Assembly (NCBI GenBank): GCA_030340625.1 | Contig: JAOPHQ010005757.1 | Coordinates: forward strand, 35,381-99,380 | Reading direction: 5' to 3' | DNA from: Merluccius polli | Lineage: Eukaryota > Chordata > Actinopteri > Gadiformes > Merlucciidae | DNA length: 64,000 nucleotides | Shown here: positions 1-13,630 of the stretch, piece by piece | How the letters are laid out: each line of letters opens with the position of its first letter | Numbering within the stretch: the stretch's first letter is position 1 | The notes under the pieces: model-generated | Databases searched by the model: none | What the model saw: only the letters and a program-made list of their open reading frames with translations | What the model was told of the DNA's origin: nothing | Translations under genes and position numbers: made by a program

Positions 1-590
1 TTCTTATTTTTCCGTTCGCATGCTACTGTTTCCTAGACTGCTACACTACTGTGTGAAAAGGAAAAGTAGACTTAACTATACCGTCGGTCTGTTTTTTAAT
101 GGCCTAGTAGCCTAGGGATGTTCTGTATCTCTGTACCTGAAGACCTTTTCTTTCTTTTTTTTATGCCAAACAAACTCTTGTTTCATTTTCCATATGTCCA
201 TTAAATTGCATTATAGGCTACGAGTGAGCATGTCGTCAATATTGAACTCAAAGTTGCATACGACATGTAGGCTATGTCTCCTCCACAACGGGCCCTTCAG
301 GTAATTAGTGGTAATTTGGGCAGATATCTAACTAAACCTGTTGTTTACATGGGGGGGGGGGTGTGGCCCTGCGGCGGCCCACACTGGCCCATCATCTGGG
401 CGCCCCCCCGAGCCGACCGTCCAATCACAAGGCGTCGCCTGGGAGTCTGGAGATGAGGCGCAAAGTCCGACCAAAGTTTGGTCATCATCACCAAAGTGTG
501 CGAGCGGGCTTCCAGCCCCCGGTTCCGAGGCTGTGGCCCATGTGACTTCGGGTCCGCGTCGGCCCGTCTTTTCGCCCCTTCCCGAAAAGC
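1..590. other. 5' flank of msx gene, CpG-rich from about 350
   Basis: The first 300 bases are AT-rich with no recognisable gene. From about 350 the sequence becomes strongly GC- and CpG-rich after a poly-G run at 351-361, which fits a promoter CpG island for the homeobox gene that starts at 591. Short open frames here on both strands are products of GC-rich sequence and match nothing I recognise. Confidence 0.45.
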
Positions 591-1688
591 ATGACTTCCC
601 AAGTGGCCGCCAAAGACGAGCGGCCGGAGGACGCGCCGCGTCCGCGTCCGAGTCCGCGGTCGCCGAGATGCCGCGCGACGCATGCGCCCTGCCTGCCCTT
701 TAGCGTGGAGTCGCTCATCTCGGACCGGAGACCGCGAACGCGAGCGGACGGTTCCGCCGCCGCCGCCCCAAGAAAGGGCCGTTGTTCGGCTCAGGTGCCG
801 TCCCTCCTGGTCGCGGACGGGTCGCCGGTCCAATCACAGCCGCCGGGAAGAGGAGGCTGCGCGCCATGGACGTCCCGCGTCGAGCCGCCCGCGCCGCCCC
901 GTAAGTACAGGATGGGGGAACTTGAAAACTGTGTCGTTTTAGCTCACTTTCAGCTCAGTCTGTATTGAAAGCATGTTTTAAGTTTAATTTCAACTTTTTT
1001 TTTTTTTTTTTTGGGGGGGGGGGGGGTAGGTTATTCAGTCAGGTTGTATTATTCAGTCTATTATTGTATAATAAAAACAATGTATTCACATTTTATTCTG
1101 ACTGCCATATCCTGAATACATCCCCTAGTTCTGATTCAGATGATAATATTTGAAATGTGTGAGAGTATTCACAAATGTCCCGCCGCCTTATGTTGTTGCT
1201 GATGTGTGTCCTCCTCCGTCTCCACAGGGCAGCTCAGTCCGACCGTGTGCTCGTTGAGGAAACACAAGACCAACCGCAAGCCCCGGACCCCCTTCACCAC
1301 CTCCCAGCTCCTGGCCCTGGAGAGGAAGTTCAGGCAGAAACAGTACCTGTCCATTGCCGAGCGGGCCGAGTTCTCCTCCGTGCTGTCCCTGTCTGAGACC
1401 CAGGTGAAGATCTGGTTCCAGAACCGCAGGGCCAAGGCCAAGCGACTCCAGGAGGCGGAGGTGGAGAAGCTGAAGATGACCGCCTGCGTGGGGGGCAAAC
1501 CCGCGTTCCCGACCACGTGCTTCTCGTCTTCCTCCGCTCCTTTCCCTCTCCGCGTTCACCCACAACTCGGGTCCACTCTGCTCTATGGACACGGCTTTCC
1601 CTACGCACGCGCTCCCATGCTGCCCACCACCGCGCATCTGGCCATGTACAGAGCGCCGCTCGGCTTCAACCTGTTCCACCTCTCCTGA
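591..1688 (+). CDS. msx2: Msx-family homeobox transcription factor (msx2-like), two exons
   Basis: This encodes a nuclear DNA-binding repressor of the Msx family, used in neural-crest, fin/limb and skeletal patterning. Exon 1 runs 591-900 (donor GTAAGT at 901) and exon 2 runs 1228-1688 (acceptor TCCACAG), with a split Arg codon at the junction and 256 residues in total. Exon 1 holds the Groucho-binding eh1-type motif LPFSVESLISD (aa 35-45) and an APW motif near aa 91-93. The homeodomain covers about aa 119-178 with NRKPRTPF at its start and the recognition helix KIWFQNRRAKAKR. The tail ends FNLFHLS, close to the GMYHLS end of MSX2, and the pre-homeodomain LSPTVCSLRKHKT also favours MSX2 over MSX1. 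Between the homeodomain and exon 1 start the protein is divergent. The neighbour, a D1 receptor, matches the human MSX2-DRD1 linkage. Which teleost msx paralogue this is remains uncertain. Confidence 0.9.
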
Positions 1689-4195
1689 GACCGCAGCATA
1701 CACACGTGGGGTTCTGGAACTCGGCCATGAATAGTAGCATGTTAATGGGACACAGCAATATTATTAATTTATGCACCTTAGGAGAGATCCTATAGGTCTA
1801 ATCACAGAGGACCTAAGTGGATTTGAATCTCCATGTATTTGACCTGTTTTTTCTTTGTTTTTTTATTTTTAAAAAAACATTTAAATTTTTTTTTAAAAAT
1901 GTAATTTGTATATACATAGTACACAACACACAACCTGTGGGTGCCTCCAGGTTTGGTGGAATGCGTTTCTCTTCCTGCATGGCAAATTGCTGCAGCCCTG
2001 CAGGGGAACTAATAGAGGTCAAGTAGTGGAGTATTGATTTTGGGTTTCTGTATTTGAATATTTCAATGAATGCCAGATTGTTTTTATATAGCCTTAATCA
2101 TTTGCTATGTCTTTTTTATGTGCATTGCACTAGCTAGATTGCAGTATGTGCCTCTTCCATCAATTATTTAGCCGTTACTCGGTGGATAGGCTAAATTCCC
2201 TAAATCATGAACTACTATTAGACAATGTCGGCTTCTCAAGTGCATGTATGCAATGTATTATTTTAAAATTAAATGAAAAACTCAATTTTCTCTGTTTTTA
2301 TTTAAATGCAAATAGGCGAGTGCTTGTTTTTGTTTTTAATTTTGGACAATGTCGGTTCCTACTTCAGAAAAACATTCATGTTAAGCTGTCTAAACATTTC
2401 AGCCAGTCGATGATTACAAACCTCTTAGATAACATTACAACCCTTTAACAATATTGACCAGGCTAATCCACCCCGAACGTATGCTGCTATAGTGAACCTG
2501 TTTAGCCTGTTGGAGCGTTCTTTGAATCTTGTATACTTAAAATTGTAAATAATGTAATCACACATTAAAGCAAATTTGGTGAAGTTAAACAGGCTATTGG
2601 TTTTATACGTCATTCCTTTTGACCTCTGTGTGCTGAAGGAGTGCAGCCGCAGGCCTTCGGGTCTTAATGCTGCTGTCATTAGCAGAAATGCAAGGATACA
2701 CAAGACAAAGAATACGTTACTAAGCTATTTAGCTTAATAACCGGCTTTAAGAAAAGAATGTGGTTAAGCACGGGCTCAAACCATGACTGACAGAATTTTA
2801 AAGCAGTTTGAAGAATTTGTATAAGGGATCGCCTGGGTGGCCAAGTATGGCAATTATACGGCTAAACCCTGGGAAGCTTGTATTATATTCACAAGAAGCG
2901 TTAACATGTCTGAGAATGGCTTAATTCTATACAAGTGTTTCCATATTAAGCATTTGGATAACGGCAGAAATAGGGCTCAACATCGCCGAGAATTTGGGCT
3001 ATTTATACTCAAGTGGATATATTTTTTTGTGAACCCTCAATTTGTTTTGACTCCATCACAGATTGCCAGGGTGAATGTCAAACAGTCTCTGGCTTAATTG
3101 TGCTTGACCTGTGATTTTGGTTCCAAAACAGTGTGAAATTATATGTGTAAGCTCAATGATAACGGAAAAAGGATACTTGTGAGTTTCTCTCTCTCTCGCC
3201 CCTTATTGTCCTTTGTTCACTAATGTTACCATAAGCAAATATTTCACAGGCCATTTTCACTGCTACAATTTGAAATTAAACCCAGTGTTAAACTGGTGTG
3301 TGTGGGGTCTTTTGAATGCTTAGCCGTTTTGCATTGAAAAAAAAGCTTAATTTAGGAAGCTGGTAGTGTTGTAGACTTAGCTCTCTTATAAGGAAGGAAC
3401 ATTATAAACATAACATTTATGTGTTATTTTCTAGAAATTGACCTGTGATGTAAAAGCTATGCTCAATGTTACTGATAGTTCCTTAGTGAATTAGTAAAGG
3501 CCAAGCTGGTCTTTAATTAACCTCATAACGATTTAACGATTTTAAAATGGCTGTGAAGGTCATATACCTTTTGATAGAGAAATACATTGCATGTATTCTA
3601 GAAAGCCTGATAGTTCTCGTTTTAAACTCATGAGAGCTGCACTGCTGCAACATATCCACTAGATAGAGCAGTTCCCTGCCCTGACAGCTTGTATTTTACT
3701 ATCACCATATTCAGCAACACTTCAAAACACACTCTACACCAGACATTCATAGTATAGCACACTTCAAGTGATGCCACATTGTCTTACGTACAGGGATTTG
3801 CATGTCATTCGCCTGGAAACACATGGGCATTGGACGATGCCTGTGTTCAATTTCTCATGAGTGCACCACTGAATATAAGATGACAAGCACCTCCATTGTG
3901 CCGGCGAATGGCACAAATTGTGTGACTTCCAAAGAATCGTACCGCTAGGAGTGCAGGCAGGTTCCTTCCACATGCATCAGTGGTCTGTTGTGGTCCATCC
4001 GTGCAGAACAGATACGGTGCTTTCTCTGCTCCCACGGTTAGGAAGGGAATCCAGGCCAGAATCCAGAAGTGCTAGCATCTTGTCTGCTGTTCAGTGTTTG
4101 TCCACATCGATGTGAAGGGTTATCAATAGAGCAAAGTATGATTAAGTAAAGGTGGCTTTCAAGATAGAGAATGATGAAAGACACACAGACAGCCA
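1689..4195. other. msx 3' flank and intergenic sequence, no gene seen
   Basis: This AT-rich sequence carries no supportable open frame. Its early part is probably the msx 3' UTR: several poly-T and AT-rich stretches lie at 1840-1920 and 2260-2350. Parts of 2450-3550 are unique-looking, non-repetitive sequence and could hold regulatory elements, but this cannot be shown from one genome. Confidence 0.4.
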
Positions 4196-4199
4196 GCCC

Positions 4200-4202
<3 letters not shown>

Positions 4203-4247
<45 letters not shown>
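4203..4247. repeat. (CA)n microsatellite
   Basis: This is an uninterrupted CA dinucleotide tract of about 44 bp. Confidence 0.95.
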
Positions 4248-4260
4248 ATTGCACTATTCC

Positions 4261-4795
4261 TCACGGTGGGTTAGCACCATGGCTTCTCTGTAAGGAATCT
4301 GTAAGGACTCTGGTCTGGTGGTGATGGTGCTGGTAGAGGTGTTGGAGGGCCAGTAGGGGGTGCTTATCCCTCTGGCCTACATAATATCCCCAATGCCCCA
4401 GGGGGACTCCTGTGTGTCCTGTAGAAGAGCACTGTCTTCCGGATGAGACGTTAAACCGACTCCCTGTGGTCACTAAAGATCCCATGGCACAAGAGTAGCG
4501 GTGCTAACCCCGGTGTGGCCAAATTCACAGCCTGGCTCTTGTACCAACATGGCCACCTAATCAGCCCCTGGTCTCTAATTGGATCGCATCATTCCTCACC
4601 TCTCCACTGTGACAGCCAGCGCATGGTGAGCGTTCTGCTGCACACTGGCAGCCGTGCGTCACCCAGGTGGGTGCTACACACTGGTAGTGGAAGAGGTGTC
4701 ATAACCCCGCCCCACACACACACACACTCAGTATGTAAAGCGCTTTGGGTGTCTTGAAAACGCTTTATAAATGCAGTGAATTATTATTTATTAAC
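4261..4795 (+). repeat. Fish interspersed retroposon (SINE/LINE 3'-end type)
   Basis: This block carries phrases typical of a widespread teleost retroposon: a GATGAGACGTTAAACCG segment, 'AAAGATCCCATGGCAC', 'TTGTACCAACATGGCCACC', and a 3' end GTAAAGCGCTTTGGGTGTCTT followed by a decayed TTATTATTTATTA tail. The tail direction gives the plus orientation. I base this on remembered repeat families; no coding frame is present. Confidence 0.6.
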
Positions 4796-6830
4796 TAAAG
4801 GAGATGCTTTCATGTCTTTCCAAAGACAGAACAGGTGGTTTTCAAAACAAATTGTTACACTAGCCTGGCCTGCATTTCTCTCCCTGGCTCTCTCAATGTG
4901 ACTTAATCACTTTGCTGTTTTAAATGTTGTATGCTGTAATAAAGGTGTTATGTTGAAGATATGCGTGGGGTTGAGAAATAACTAACTGTTCTGTGTTAGA
5001 AATGTTTTAATTTATTTTAAGCTTTTACATTTTGGGGGACTTTTTAGGGCAGTATTTCAGTATTTCATTATTATATTATAATTATTTTATTGTACTGCTT
5101 TCATAGTTGACCAGTGCAAGAGATATTTTTTAATGAAAAATGTTATTCATGCAAGCAAAGGGTTATGTTTTGATAAGGCATAACTTTTAAGCTATATTAC
5201 ACTATTAACACCTTTAGCTTCACCATGAGAATAGATAAATGCGTTGCAGGATAAAATGTTTCACGTAACTTGAATTTACTTTTACTTGGTAAATGTGCAG
5301 GTTTTTTTGTACTTTTGCCATGTCTGGATAGTTTTCCATGATATATATTTCAATAATTACATAGGAAAGTGCTCAATAATAGTGAAATAGCACGCAATAT
5401 AACATTGATGCGCTCACACTCAGAGCCCAGAGCTCCCTGCGTTTCAAAGAAGTCACCAGCCATCAGCTGTTTGGACTGGGGATCACTGGATCACACGTGT
5501 TTCACCTGATACGCCCAGGGATACGAGAGCCCAGCTCCGCTATATGACACTGGTTTCACTATCACAGAGTGTGTGTGTGTTTCCCTGATTCGTTCTGCCA
5601 GGTCGACAGAACAACACAAGCTATTCACAAGACACACCTATGCCAGGGGCCTCGCATTGTTAACTCAGTTATATGATAGAGAGTTTCCTCTGGGGACTCG
5701 GGCGGCTTTTAACAGAACAAGCTGAAGATCTAGGGCACCGACGGCCTTATAAGCGACAACAGATCCACACATCAGTGTAAACCAAGACTTTGTATGTTCT
5801 TTTCATCTATTAGCACTGCTTTTCTCAATCTCCCCTCGTCTCTCGCTCTCTGAGCCTGTTTCTGTGGAGTCCGACCGCCACACACCACGGCGAGTAGAGA
5901 GGCCCTCTACATCCTGGGGTTCATTGTGGTGATCACAGGGATACATTCGGTTCCCCGTGAGATGGTCTTTGTTGTTGGGGGTTTATTTTATCCTGAAATG
6001 ATTTTCCAAGAAGGCGCACATCATTGTCAACTTTATTAGCGGCTCATCCCGGACTTTCAAATATGCTTCCCCCCCAGTAGGAGGGCCTGGCTGCATGGCT
6101 CAGCTGCTTTCAAAGAGAGCAACTGCCTATTGTCTGGCTGTCCTGCAGTCCACTCCGTCTCCTATGACCCTATGACTCATCCCACTGCCCCACCCTACCA
6201 CACTACCCCCCGCCCCCCCAAGGCTGCTATTGTACTGAAGGGAATCCAGCCCTTTCAAAAGTGTCATACACTGTGACATACATAATTGCGAAGAGCTCAC
6301 ACAGCGCAATGGTTGGCAAGGTAAACTAATCCACGCAAGCTTAAGGTTGAAAATAGTATACAGAAGATGCACATCGAATAAACTCCTGCTTCGTGTTTTC
6401 GAATGCTAGTTATGAAATATGCATTAGCATGATAAAGTGTTTGGTTGTGTGTTCTTAAGTGGCATGTCCACCCTAGCAATGATCTATCATCGGCTTATTG
6501 ACACAGCGTTGTCTGCTAGTCCTGTAATTACTACAGTTTTCCCTGCTGAAAGGACTCTGGTGAACTGCTTAATTGCTGGGTAATATCTTTTAATAAGCTC
6601 TCTTTGTTCGTTTTACAAAAGCAATGTAGGACACACTCGTCTTTAGCTACAGTTTTGTCCCCTGCCAGAATGTAGGACCTCTCATCCCAAATCCCCGCTC
6701 ACCGGATCCACTGGCATATTTTCGCGTATGCATCTGTCTGTGTGCACGCCGGCTTTGCGCGCACACACCCGTGTTATGCAGTCTCACGCACGCAGCGCGA
6801 CTGCGTCCCTGTGAGTCCCAGCCGTCGCCA
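4796..6830. other. Intergenic, no gene seen
   Basis: No supportable coding frame is present. The segment at 5380-5960 is higher in GC and non-repetitive, and 6060-6660 is mixed. I see no splice-flanked open exon and no repeat with clear ends. Confidence 0.4.
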
Positions 6831-7120
6831 TCAAAAACCTATCGTCCTCCGGGTTGGGGGTGGGGGTGAGGGCCTATCCGGCGCGGCCTCGGTTTGACAA
6901 GGCTCCCCCCTAAAATAGACCCCCAAAGCATTCTTGTCTGCTTGTCCGCCCGCCTTCCTATGGATTCCAGCAGGCTGCACTGATGCACGGCGCGGTACAC
7001 AACCCCGCGCTGGCAGTATAATGAATGTTTAAGGTGATTTCTATTCCTGGGCCAGGGGACGTCTATTCTTGACCGTGTGCACCGCTTTCTTTTCCTCTGT
7101 TGCACAAACGTGCACACTGC

Positions 7121-7549
7121 AAACCCCCCCCCCCCCCCCCGCCCCCTCACTGATATTGGTGATTGTTTGTTCGTTTGTTAATTTATTAGCTCTAGTGTGC
7201 TGTTGTTTTTTTGCGCACAACATGGCTGGCCTCTTGGCAAATGTGAGCGTGTTGTTTGTTGTTATTTCTGTTCCATCCAACGCATGGAGCGATACCTCAG
7301 TCTTCAGCTGGGGTAAGATCAGAGCCGATGGTTAATTATTTCTCTTCTCCCTTCTCTCTTTCCCTCCCTCTTTGTTCTGTTACTCTATATTCCTCTTCCT
7401 CTCCCTCCAGCTTCTCCTCTCTCTGTCTCCCTCTGTATCTCTCTCTTTCTGTCTCTCTATCTATCTTCTTCTTCCGCCCTCTCTCTCTCTATTGCCCTCT
7501 CACCGCTCTCTGCTCTGTCTGTCTCTCTCTCTGTCTCTCTGTCTCTCTG

Positions 7550-7594
<45 letters not shown>

Positions 7595-7945
7595 TCTCTC
7601 TCTCTCTCTTTCTCTATATTCTTTTCTCTCCCCCCCCATCTCTCTCTCTATCTTAATTACATTTTGTCTCTTCCTTCCCTCTCTGCCTCTATGGCTCATC
7701 CTCTATCTTCTTCTGCTTCTCTCTCTCCACTCTATGTTCTCACTCCCTCTCCCACCTTTTCCTCTCTCCCCCCCCCCCCCCCCCCCCCCCTCTCTCTATC
7801 TCTCTCGCCCTCTCACCGCTCTCTGCTCTTTCTGTCTCTCCGCCGGGGATGTTTGTTCAGCTTGTCACGGGCTGGGGAAGCGTGTGATGCTGAGTGCTCC
7901 TGCCGCTCCGCTAACCGCCCCCCCCCCCCCCCCCCCCCCCCACCA
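7121..7945. repeat. Poly-C runs and long (CT)n-rich tract
   Basis: Poly-C runs lie near 7123-7140, 7770-7790 and 7919-7941, and a CT/CTCT-rich tract fills 7340-7830. Long open frames here (for example 7256-7984) translate only to serine, leucine and proline runs and are not genes. The sequence is polypurine/polypyrimidine and could form triplex or G-rich structures. Confidence 0.9.
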
Positions 7946-8166
7946 CCCCTAGACATCCACAAAGCACAACCTGGAGTGTGCTAGACTTCCGCTTTATGTC
8001 CTCCTGAGACGGTCTTTAAGACCGACTCCGTGTGTCCGGTTTGTGGGGCGGTGTCGCGGCCATGTTCTCCTCTCTCTCTGCACACTGACGCTGACGCTGG
8101 GCAAAAAAAAAAAGTAAAAAAAAACATTGAATGGCATTTTTAAAGAGTCCCTTTTGTAAGACTTAT

Positions 8167-8167
<1 letters not shown>

Positions 8168-8222
<55 letters not shown>
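8168..8222. repeat. (TA)n microsatellite
   Basis: This is a tract of alternating T and A of about 55 bp. Downstream, 8250-8740 contains three loosely repeated modules, each with an ATGAATCAATAAA-like stretch, a 'CATGCAG' stretch, a 'TCCTGTG' stretch and a GA-rich tract, so a degenerate tandem repeat of about 170-180 bp seems to surround it. Confidence 0.85.
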
Positions 8223-8224
<2 letters not shown>

Positions 8225-8759
8225 TAATGAATCAATAAACAATAATATTACTAATACAATATTTCCATGAAATATGTTTAACAAACATGCAGAGGGATAT
8301 TAATGTTATCCTGTGAGAGAGATGGGGAGGTAGAGGGAGAGAAAGGAAGAGACAGAGAAAGGGTGACAGAAACAGAGAGAGAGAGAGAGCCCTTAAATGC
8401 CTTTTGGGACTTTGTTGACACTTTGTTTGTTTTAAAAATAAAACAAATTCATGAATTGATAAATATGATATGGCTAGAAACATGCAGGTCTATGCCAATA
8501 TCATCCTGTGTGAGAGCGGGAGAGATGGAGTCCTTAGCCTTTAAGGCATTTTTGACACTTAAGGGGCCATTTTTGTTCTCAAATAAAAATTGAAATGCAA
8601 GACATGAATGAATCAATAAATATTATATGGCCATGCAATATTTAAAATAAACATGCAGGGTGATGTCATTGTCATCCTGTGTGTGTGTGAGTGTGTGTGT
8701 GTGAGAGAGAGAGAAAGAGAGAGAGAGAGAGATAGAGTGCCGTTAGCCTAATGTTTGAC

Positions 8760-10219
8760 CTACTTTCTGTATTTTACGTAAGCTGAGCGCAGCGAGGTCA
8801 GAGGCCACGTGTTGGAACTGAAGCGTCACAAGAAACTCCATACTGATGTTTATGTTGTGTCTGCATGAGCCGCTCCTGTAGGAGGCACGGCTGTAACCAG
8901 TATTCACACAACATCTTTTCTTCAGACATACTCATTACGTCGTCCTTTTTTGACCTTACCCCACGTGATTTAAAATGTCCTTTTTTATTGGCTGAGCTGA
9001 TTTCAAAAGCACAAGATATAATATCAGGAATGGGCGATGAGATGCGGCTGAGCGCGGCACAGTGAGAGAGGAATTTATCGCAGGGCTTTAAATTACAAGG
9101 TCACCCGCTGTCCATCAGCTCATCGACACCCATCCTCTCCTCACACACACACTCGAGCCAAACAAGCAGAGGCTATCACCTATCCCAGGCCCAGGTGGAG
9201 GAGGGTGACAGTCCGTCAGTCGATCTGTCAGTCCGTCTCTCTGTCACAGGGTTGCTCCGGTGTCAGCCCCGGCTGCTGAATCAGTAGGCCTGAATATACG
9301 AGACAACCCATCTGCTTCCCCCCACAGGCTAGCTGATTAGCATTAGCATCTTCTCCATTCACCCACTGGACTCCCTGATGGCAATAACATTAGCATAATT
9401 GACATGATGTGCTCTCAGAGATGTCTAAGCTAGACAGGCCCCATGTTTTGAAGGGGACTTGAAGTGGGCACATGCTGTTCATTAAGGGAGGCACCCCATT
9501 CACTGCTAGCCCTGTTTATGAAAGCATGGAATTAAAACCTGAGATTTAGATCTTAGTATTCATTTAACATCCTCTCGCTTTCCTTTTTTTTTGTCACAGT
9601 GACATTCTTTGTTGGCCCGGATTAAGGCCAATATGAGCAATTACGTCGTCAATAAATCAAACCTGTCACCTTTTTTCCGGGGACGTGATTTAGTGAAATT
9701 TAGAGCCGACCCAGGTCAGCTCATCTCCATTTTCTGGCTTTGGACCAATACCTAGGGGTCACTTCCTGGCGCAGCCCAAAGTGTGCGAGAATTTTGCGTC
9801 AGCACTCGCTGTCCAATATTTACCAGCCCCAAAACATGTGGACATGTGGACAAAATGGATCAGTGGTAAAAGGAAAAAAAGGCATAAGAAAAGGAATAAA
9901 TGTCAGAAAATGGACATGGCATCGTAACGGTCGGATTAGTGAGGACGTCCGCTCTCTCGTTTGTTTCTGAACTTTCTATAAGCAGCAAGAAACAAGGTAC
10001 TTCTTTATCTTTCTCTCTAGTCTCTGCTCTTCTTTAATTAACCTCTCTCTTGCCCTCTCTCCCCCTCTCGCTTTCTCTCTCTCTCTCTTGCTTTCCAGCT
10101 CTCTCTCTCTGTCTCTCGCTTTCTATCTCTCTCGCTCTCGCTTTCCATCTCTCTCTCTCTTGCACTCTCTCACTTGCTCTCTTGCCCTCTCTACCTCCTC
10201 TCTCCTGTCCCGGGGGTGT

Positions 10220-10250
<31 letters not shown>

Positions 10251-11393
10251 GGAGCTGGCCCATGCTGGTCTGGGTGATCAATGGCACAGGGGACACAGCC
10301 AGCAGCCAGCTACTGCCACGGCCCCAGCAGTAAACACAGGCAGGGTGACGACAGGCGAAAACAACAACAACAACAAAAAAGACAGACGTGAAGAGTAAGA
10401 GTACATGACAAAGATGGCAGATATAGAGGACGGGAAATGTGGAGGACACCTCTAAGGTCGAGGAGCACGTGGGCTCATATGTCTTCCTTTAGATTGAATG
10501 GTGACAACTTGGAATGTAGCCAGGTCACATTTTGGTATTGATATACTTTCAAGGTTTTCAATGTATTCCCTAATGTCTACCACAGATGGGGTATTGAACC
10601 TTAAAGACAAAACCAGCTATATTTATAAAGCGCAGATGCTAAACGGACAAACTGAACAACGGCATCATCCCATGCGGGCTGCACTCGCGCTCGTCTCCCC
10701 GTCGGTGGCGTTCTGGCCAAAGCCGACACCACCGCTCGACCTCGATTCTCCTTATCGTATTGTCGTGCAAAGAATTATTTATGCATTAAGCCTCCAGTGC
10801 AATTACGATGGCTCTGCCAGTTGTGAATAATACATATTTATTGGAGAGCTATGTCCATTATTGCAAACTCTTTAATTACATTTAAATTCCCAGAGATGTT
10901 GCTCCAAGGTGGAGAGATAGAGAAATCATTTACTATGGAAATGTTCCACCTCAGAAACTCCCATGGTTAGGCTTACCTGTCTGTGCTAAATTGTAAACAC
11001 ACACAATGCAGATATGCACACACACATGCACACACATAATGTAGATACACACACACACACACCCTGTATGGCAACCACCTTAGCTATCACTCTGAATGAT
11101 TCACATTAATCACATTAATTGCTGGTTGTGTCCCGTGGCATGCTTGAGGAGGTTTCGTGGCGACAAGGACAGTTCAGAGTCTGCCGTAAAAAAGATTTAA
11201 AGGAGCACTACTTGTACCACTTTGCACTGTTTTACTCTACTCTACGATTTCTCATTTGCCTATAGAGATAATTGGATATATTATGTATTTTTAAATTCAT
11301 TGCACACTTTACCTTGTACACAAAACTAACTAGTGAATCTTATTAATGTGAACTGCACATTAAAGGACTATGTGTTTGTGTGCGTGTGTGAGC

Positions 11394-11438
<45 letters not shown>

Positions 11439-13550
11439 TGTGATTGTGTGTCTGTCTGTGCACGTGGTTGGTTAAGTTAAGTGTTGCTGAGTGACAGTAT
11501 ACATTGATGGGAGAACTGTTTCCCATTCGTAATGCCCAGTCAATCTGATTAAGGGCTGTCTGTCCTCTAAAACGTGTTTGAAGACATACTAGTTGAAGTG
11601 TCCAAAGGACACGTTGAGGACACAGCCCAGGACACATTGACTGCATAGCCCTGATAAATTCTGGCAGATTTTCCTTTACATCCACTTATTGGAATTATGG
11701 TGTGGTTGGAAGGGATTGGACCAGCCCTCTTCAATGGCAGGACATGCCTGATTGGATGGTGGACAGACCCGCTGAGGATGTCACAGAGACAAGCTGAAAA
11801 CAGGATGGCTGCTGTCAAACTAAATGTTTTGTATTTGTGGAAATGTCTTTTCACAAAATCCATTCAAAAGTATTTAACACATAATTAATAGACCGGGTCC
11901 ATCCATCTATTGTTCTCTGTAAATCTATGTATTGTTTCTTTTGCGTTTCTTAATTTTTCTAAGAAGACCATATGTGTCTGTAATACACATAACCACAATG
12001 AATACATATTACATAATCACACAGCAGAAAGGTCTACTTCATAGGACAGAGGACAAAATCAGTTCAAACTGACAAACCGGTTTTGGCACAACAAACATTA
12101 CTATGAAGAAATCCATACTCTTAGGGAAGGGAAGACTCACACAAACAATTATACTTCACAATTGATACTAAAACTATTGTCAATCAATCAGCTCTATTTA
12201 AAGAACGTATTATTTTGTAGGTTTATAGCAATTTTACCAGAAAATGAGGTGCGAGAGAAGAAGTGATCTAATATTTTTGTATTCTGCCATTGAGTTCCAT
12301 AAATGATGAAAGCACATTGAATATGCTGATTAGACAGGGCTTCACAATTAACACAGGCGTACATAATATGGCTGCTCAGCATCAAAGACTGTATGCCTTA
12401 GATTAATCCCGTATTTCATGTATTTTAATGATCTCATAAAATTGGCATTAGCGATGTGAAGCTATGCTTAATTTTTACTTATTGGGCCGTAAACCTCGCT
12501 AAAGCCAATATGTTAATGCTCAGAGACCCTCGTTTTATATAACACATGGAAGACACAGCTGGTGAAGTCACATTTAGGTGTCAGAACAGCTCCGGGGAGG
12601 TACGTTTATCAGCGTCAGTACAAAACAAAGCACACAAGAATTTCATGAAAATGAAAACACATTTTAATTAAGATGTGCACTGAACAATTTTCACCAATGA
12701 CCGCCATATGCTAACGTGCTACTGCGTCACATAATGTTGTACCCATGTTTCACACCCACAGTAACTGAACGAACGTTGAAGCCATATGTACTTTAAGCAG
12801 AGCAAGACACAGAAATCCATAATCGCATGATGAGTCACCTATCAACTGATGAGGCAATGTTTCCATACAGCTAATTGCAGGTAGGCAGTGTCTAGGGATG
12901 ATTAACTTCGCCGATAATTCCATGTATTAATTCAGTTACTCTCTCGGTTAAGTCCTGTGACAAAAACATTAGTCAGAAGCCAAAACTTTATCTCTTGTCT
13001 TTGGATTAATTGTATCAAAGAACAGGCCATCTGCTGTTGTTGTGGAACAATCAGGGAAAATGCTGTAATATGAGATGTTCATTCATAAAACATTTTTCTA
13101 CAAATCACCGAAACACATATTGTTTTAATAAATAATTTAGAAGCGGTCCAGATTTTTTAGGCTTCTTTTTAGCTGGTAAGTCTACTAGGCGAGTATGAAA
13201 CAATATTAGCTAAATAAAATCCACTCAAACTTTCACACTTTGAAAAAAAACCTACAAGAAACACATTTTTATTCTACCTACACCCATTTCTTGTCAAATC
13301 AAATCTATTCACATCACTCTTCAGCCAATTATGTTGAGTTCACAGATTTAAGAGGAAATCTATCTTCATTCTAGTGTATTCATTACATAAGCCACTTGTG
13401 GATGTACGTCACCTACATATTGCCCATACACAGATGTGAGAATCATTTGGTTTGATGCCTTCATGCCTAGGATGTTTCCAGAGTTAGGATTGTACAAGGA
13501 CTGTACTATGAATACAGTTAGCTGTGTGTATGCCTGATACAGCAGTTATA
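8760..13550. other. Long msx-drd1 intergenic region, candidate regulatory DNA
   Basis: No coding gene is seen. Apart from simple repeats (CT at 10050-10200, poly-G at 10231-10252, CA/GT near 10995-11065 and 11400-11440), much of this region is non-repetitive and rich in TAATTA/TTAAT-type homeodomain-like words. The stretches 9540-9720, 10730-10900 and 12400-12620 look most like conserved noncoding elements because they are unique, AT-rich and lack repeat decay. That is an inference from texture only, in keeping with the gene-poor enhancer landscapes that flank Msx genes. Confidence 0.35.
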
Positions 13551-13555
13551 CGATG

Positions 13556-13630
13556 TGTGTGTGTGTGTGTGTGTGTGTGTACATACATGTGTTAATGTCT
13601 CTGAGTGTGTGTGTGTGTGTGTGTGTGTTC
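13556..13630. repeat. (GT)n microsatellites
   Basis: Two GT tracts are separated by about 25 bp of unique sequence. Confidence 0.9.

Noticed and set aside
345..833. 162-codon minus-strand frame opposite msx exon 1
   Set aside because: It is the antisense of the CpG-rich first exon and promoter; composition is Arg/Gly/Pro without any motif.
7256..7984. 242-codon plus-strand frame
   Set aside because: It translates only to Ser/Leu/Pro runs from a (CT)n and poly-C tract, with no family resemblance or codon signature.
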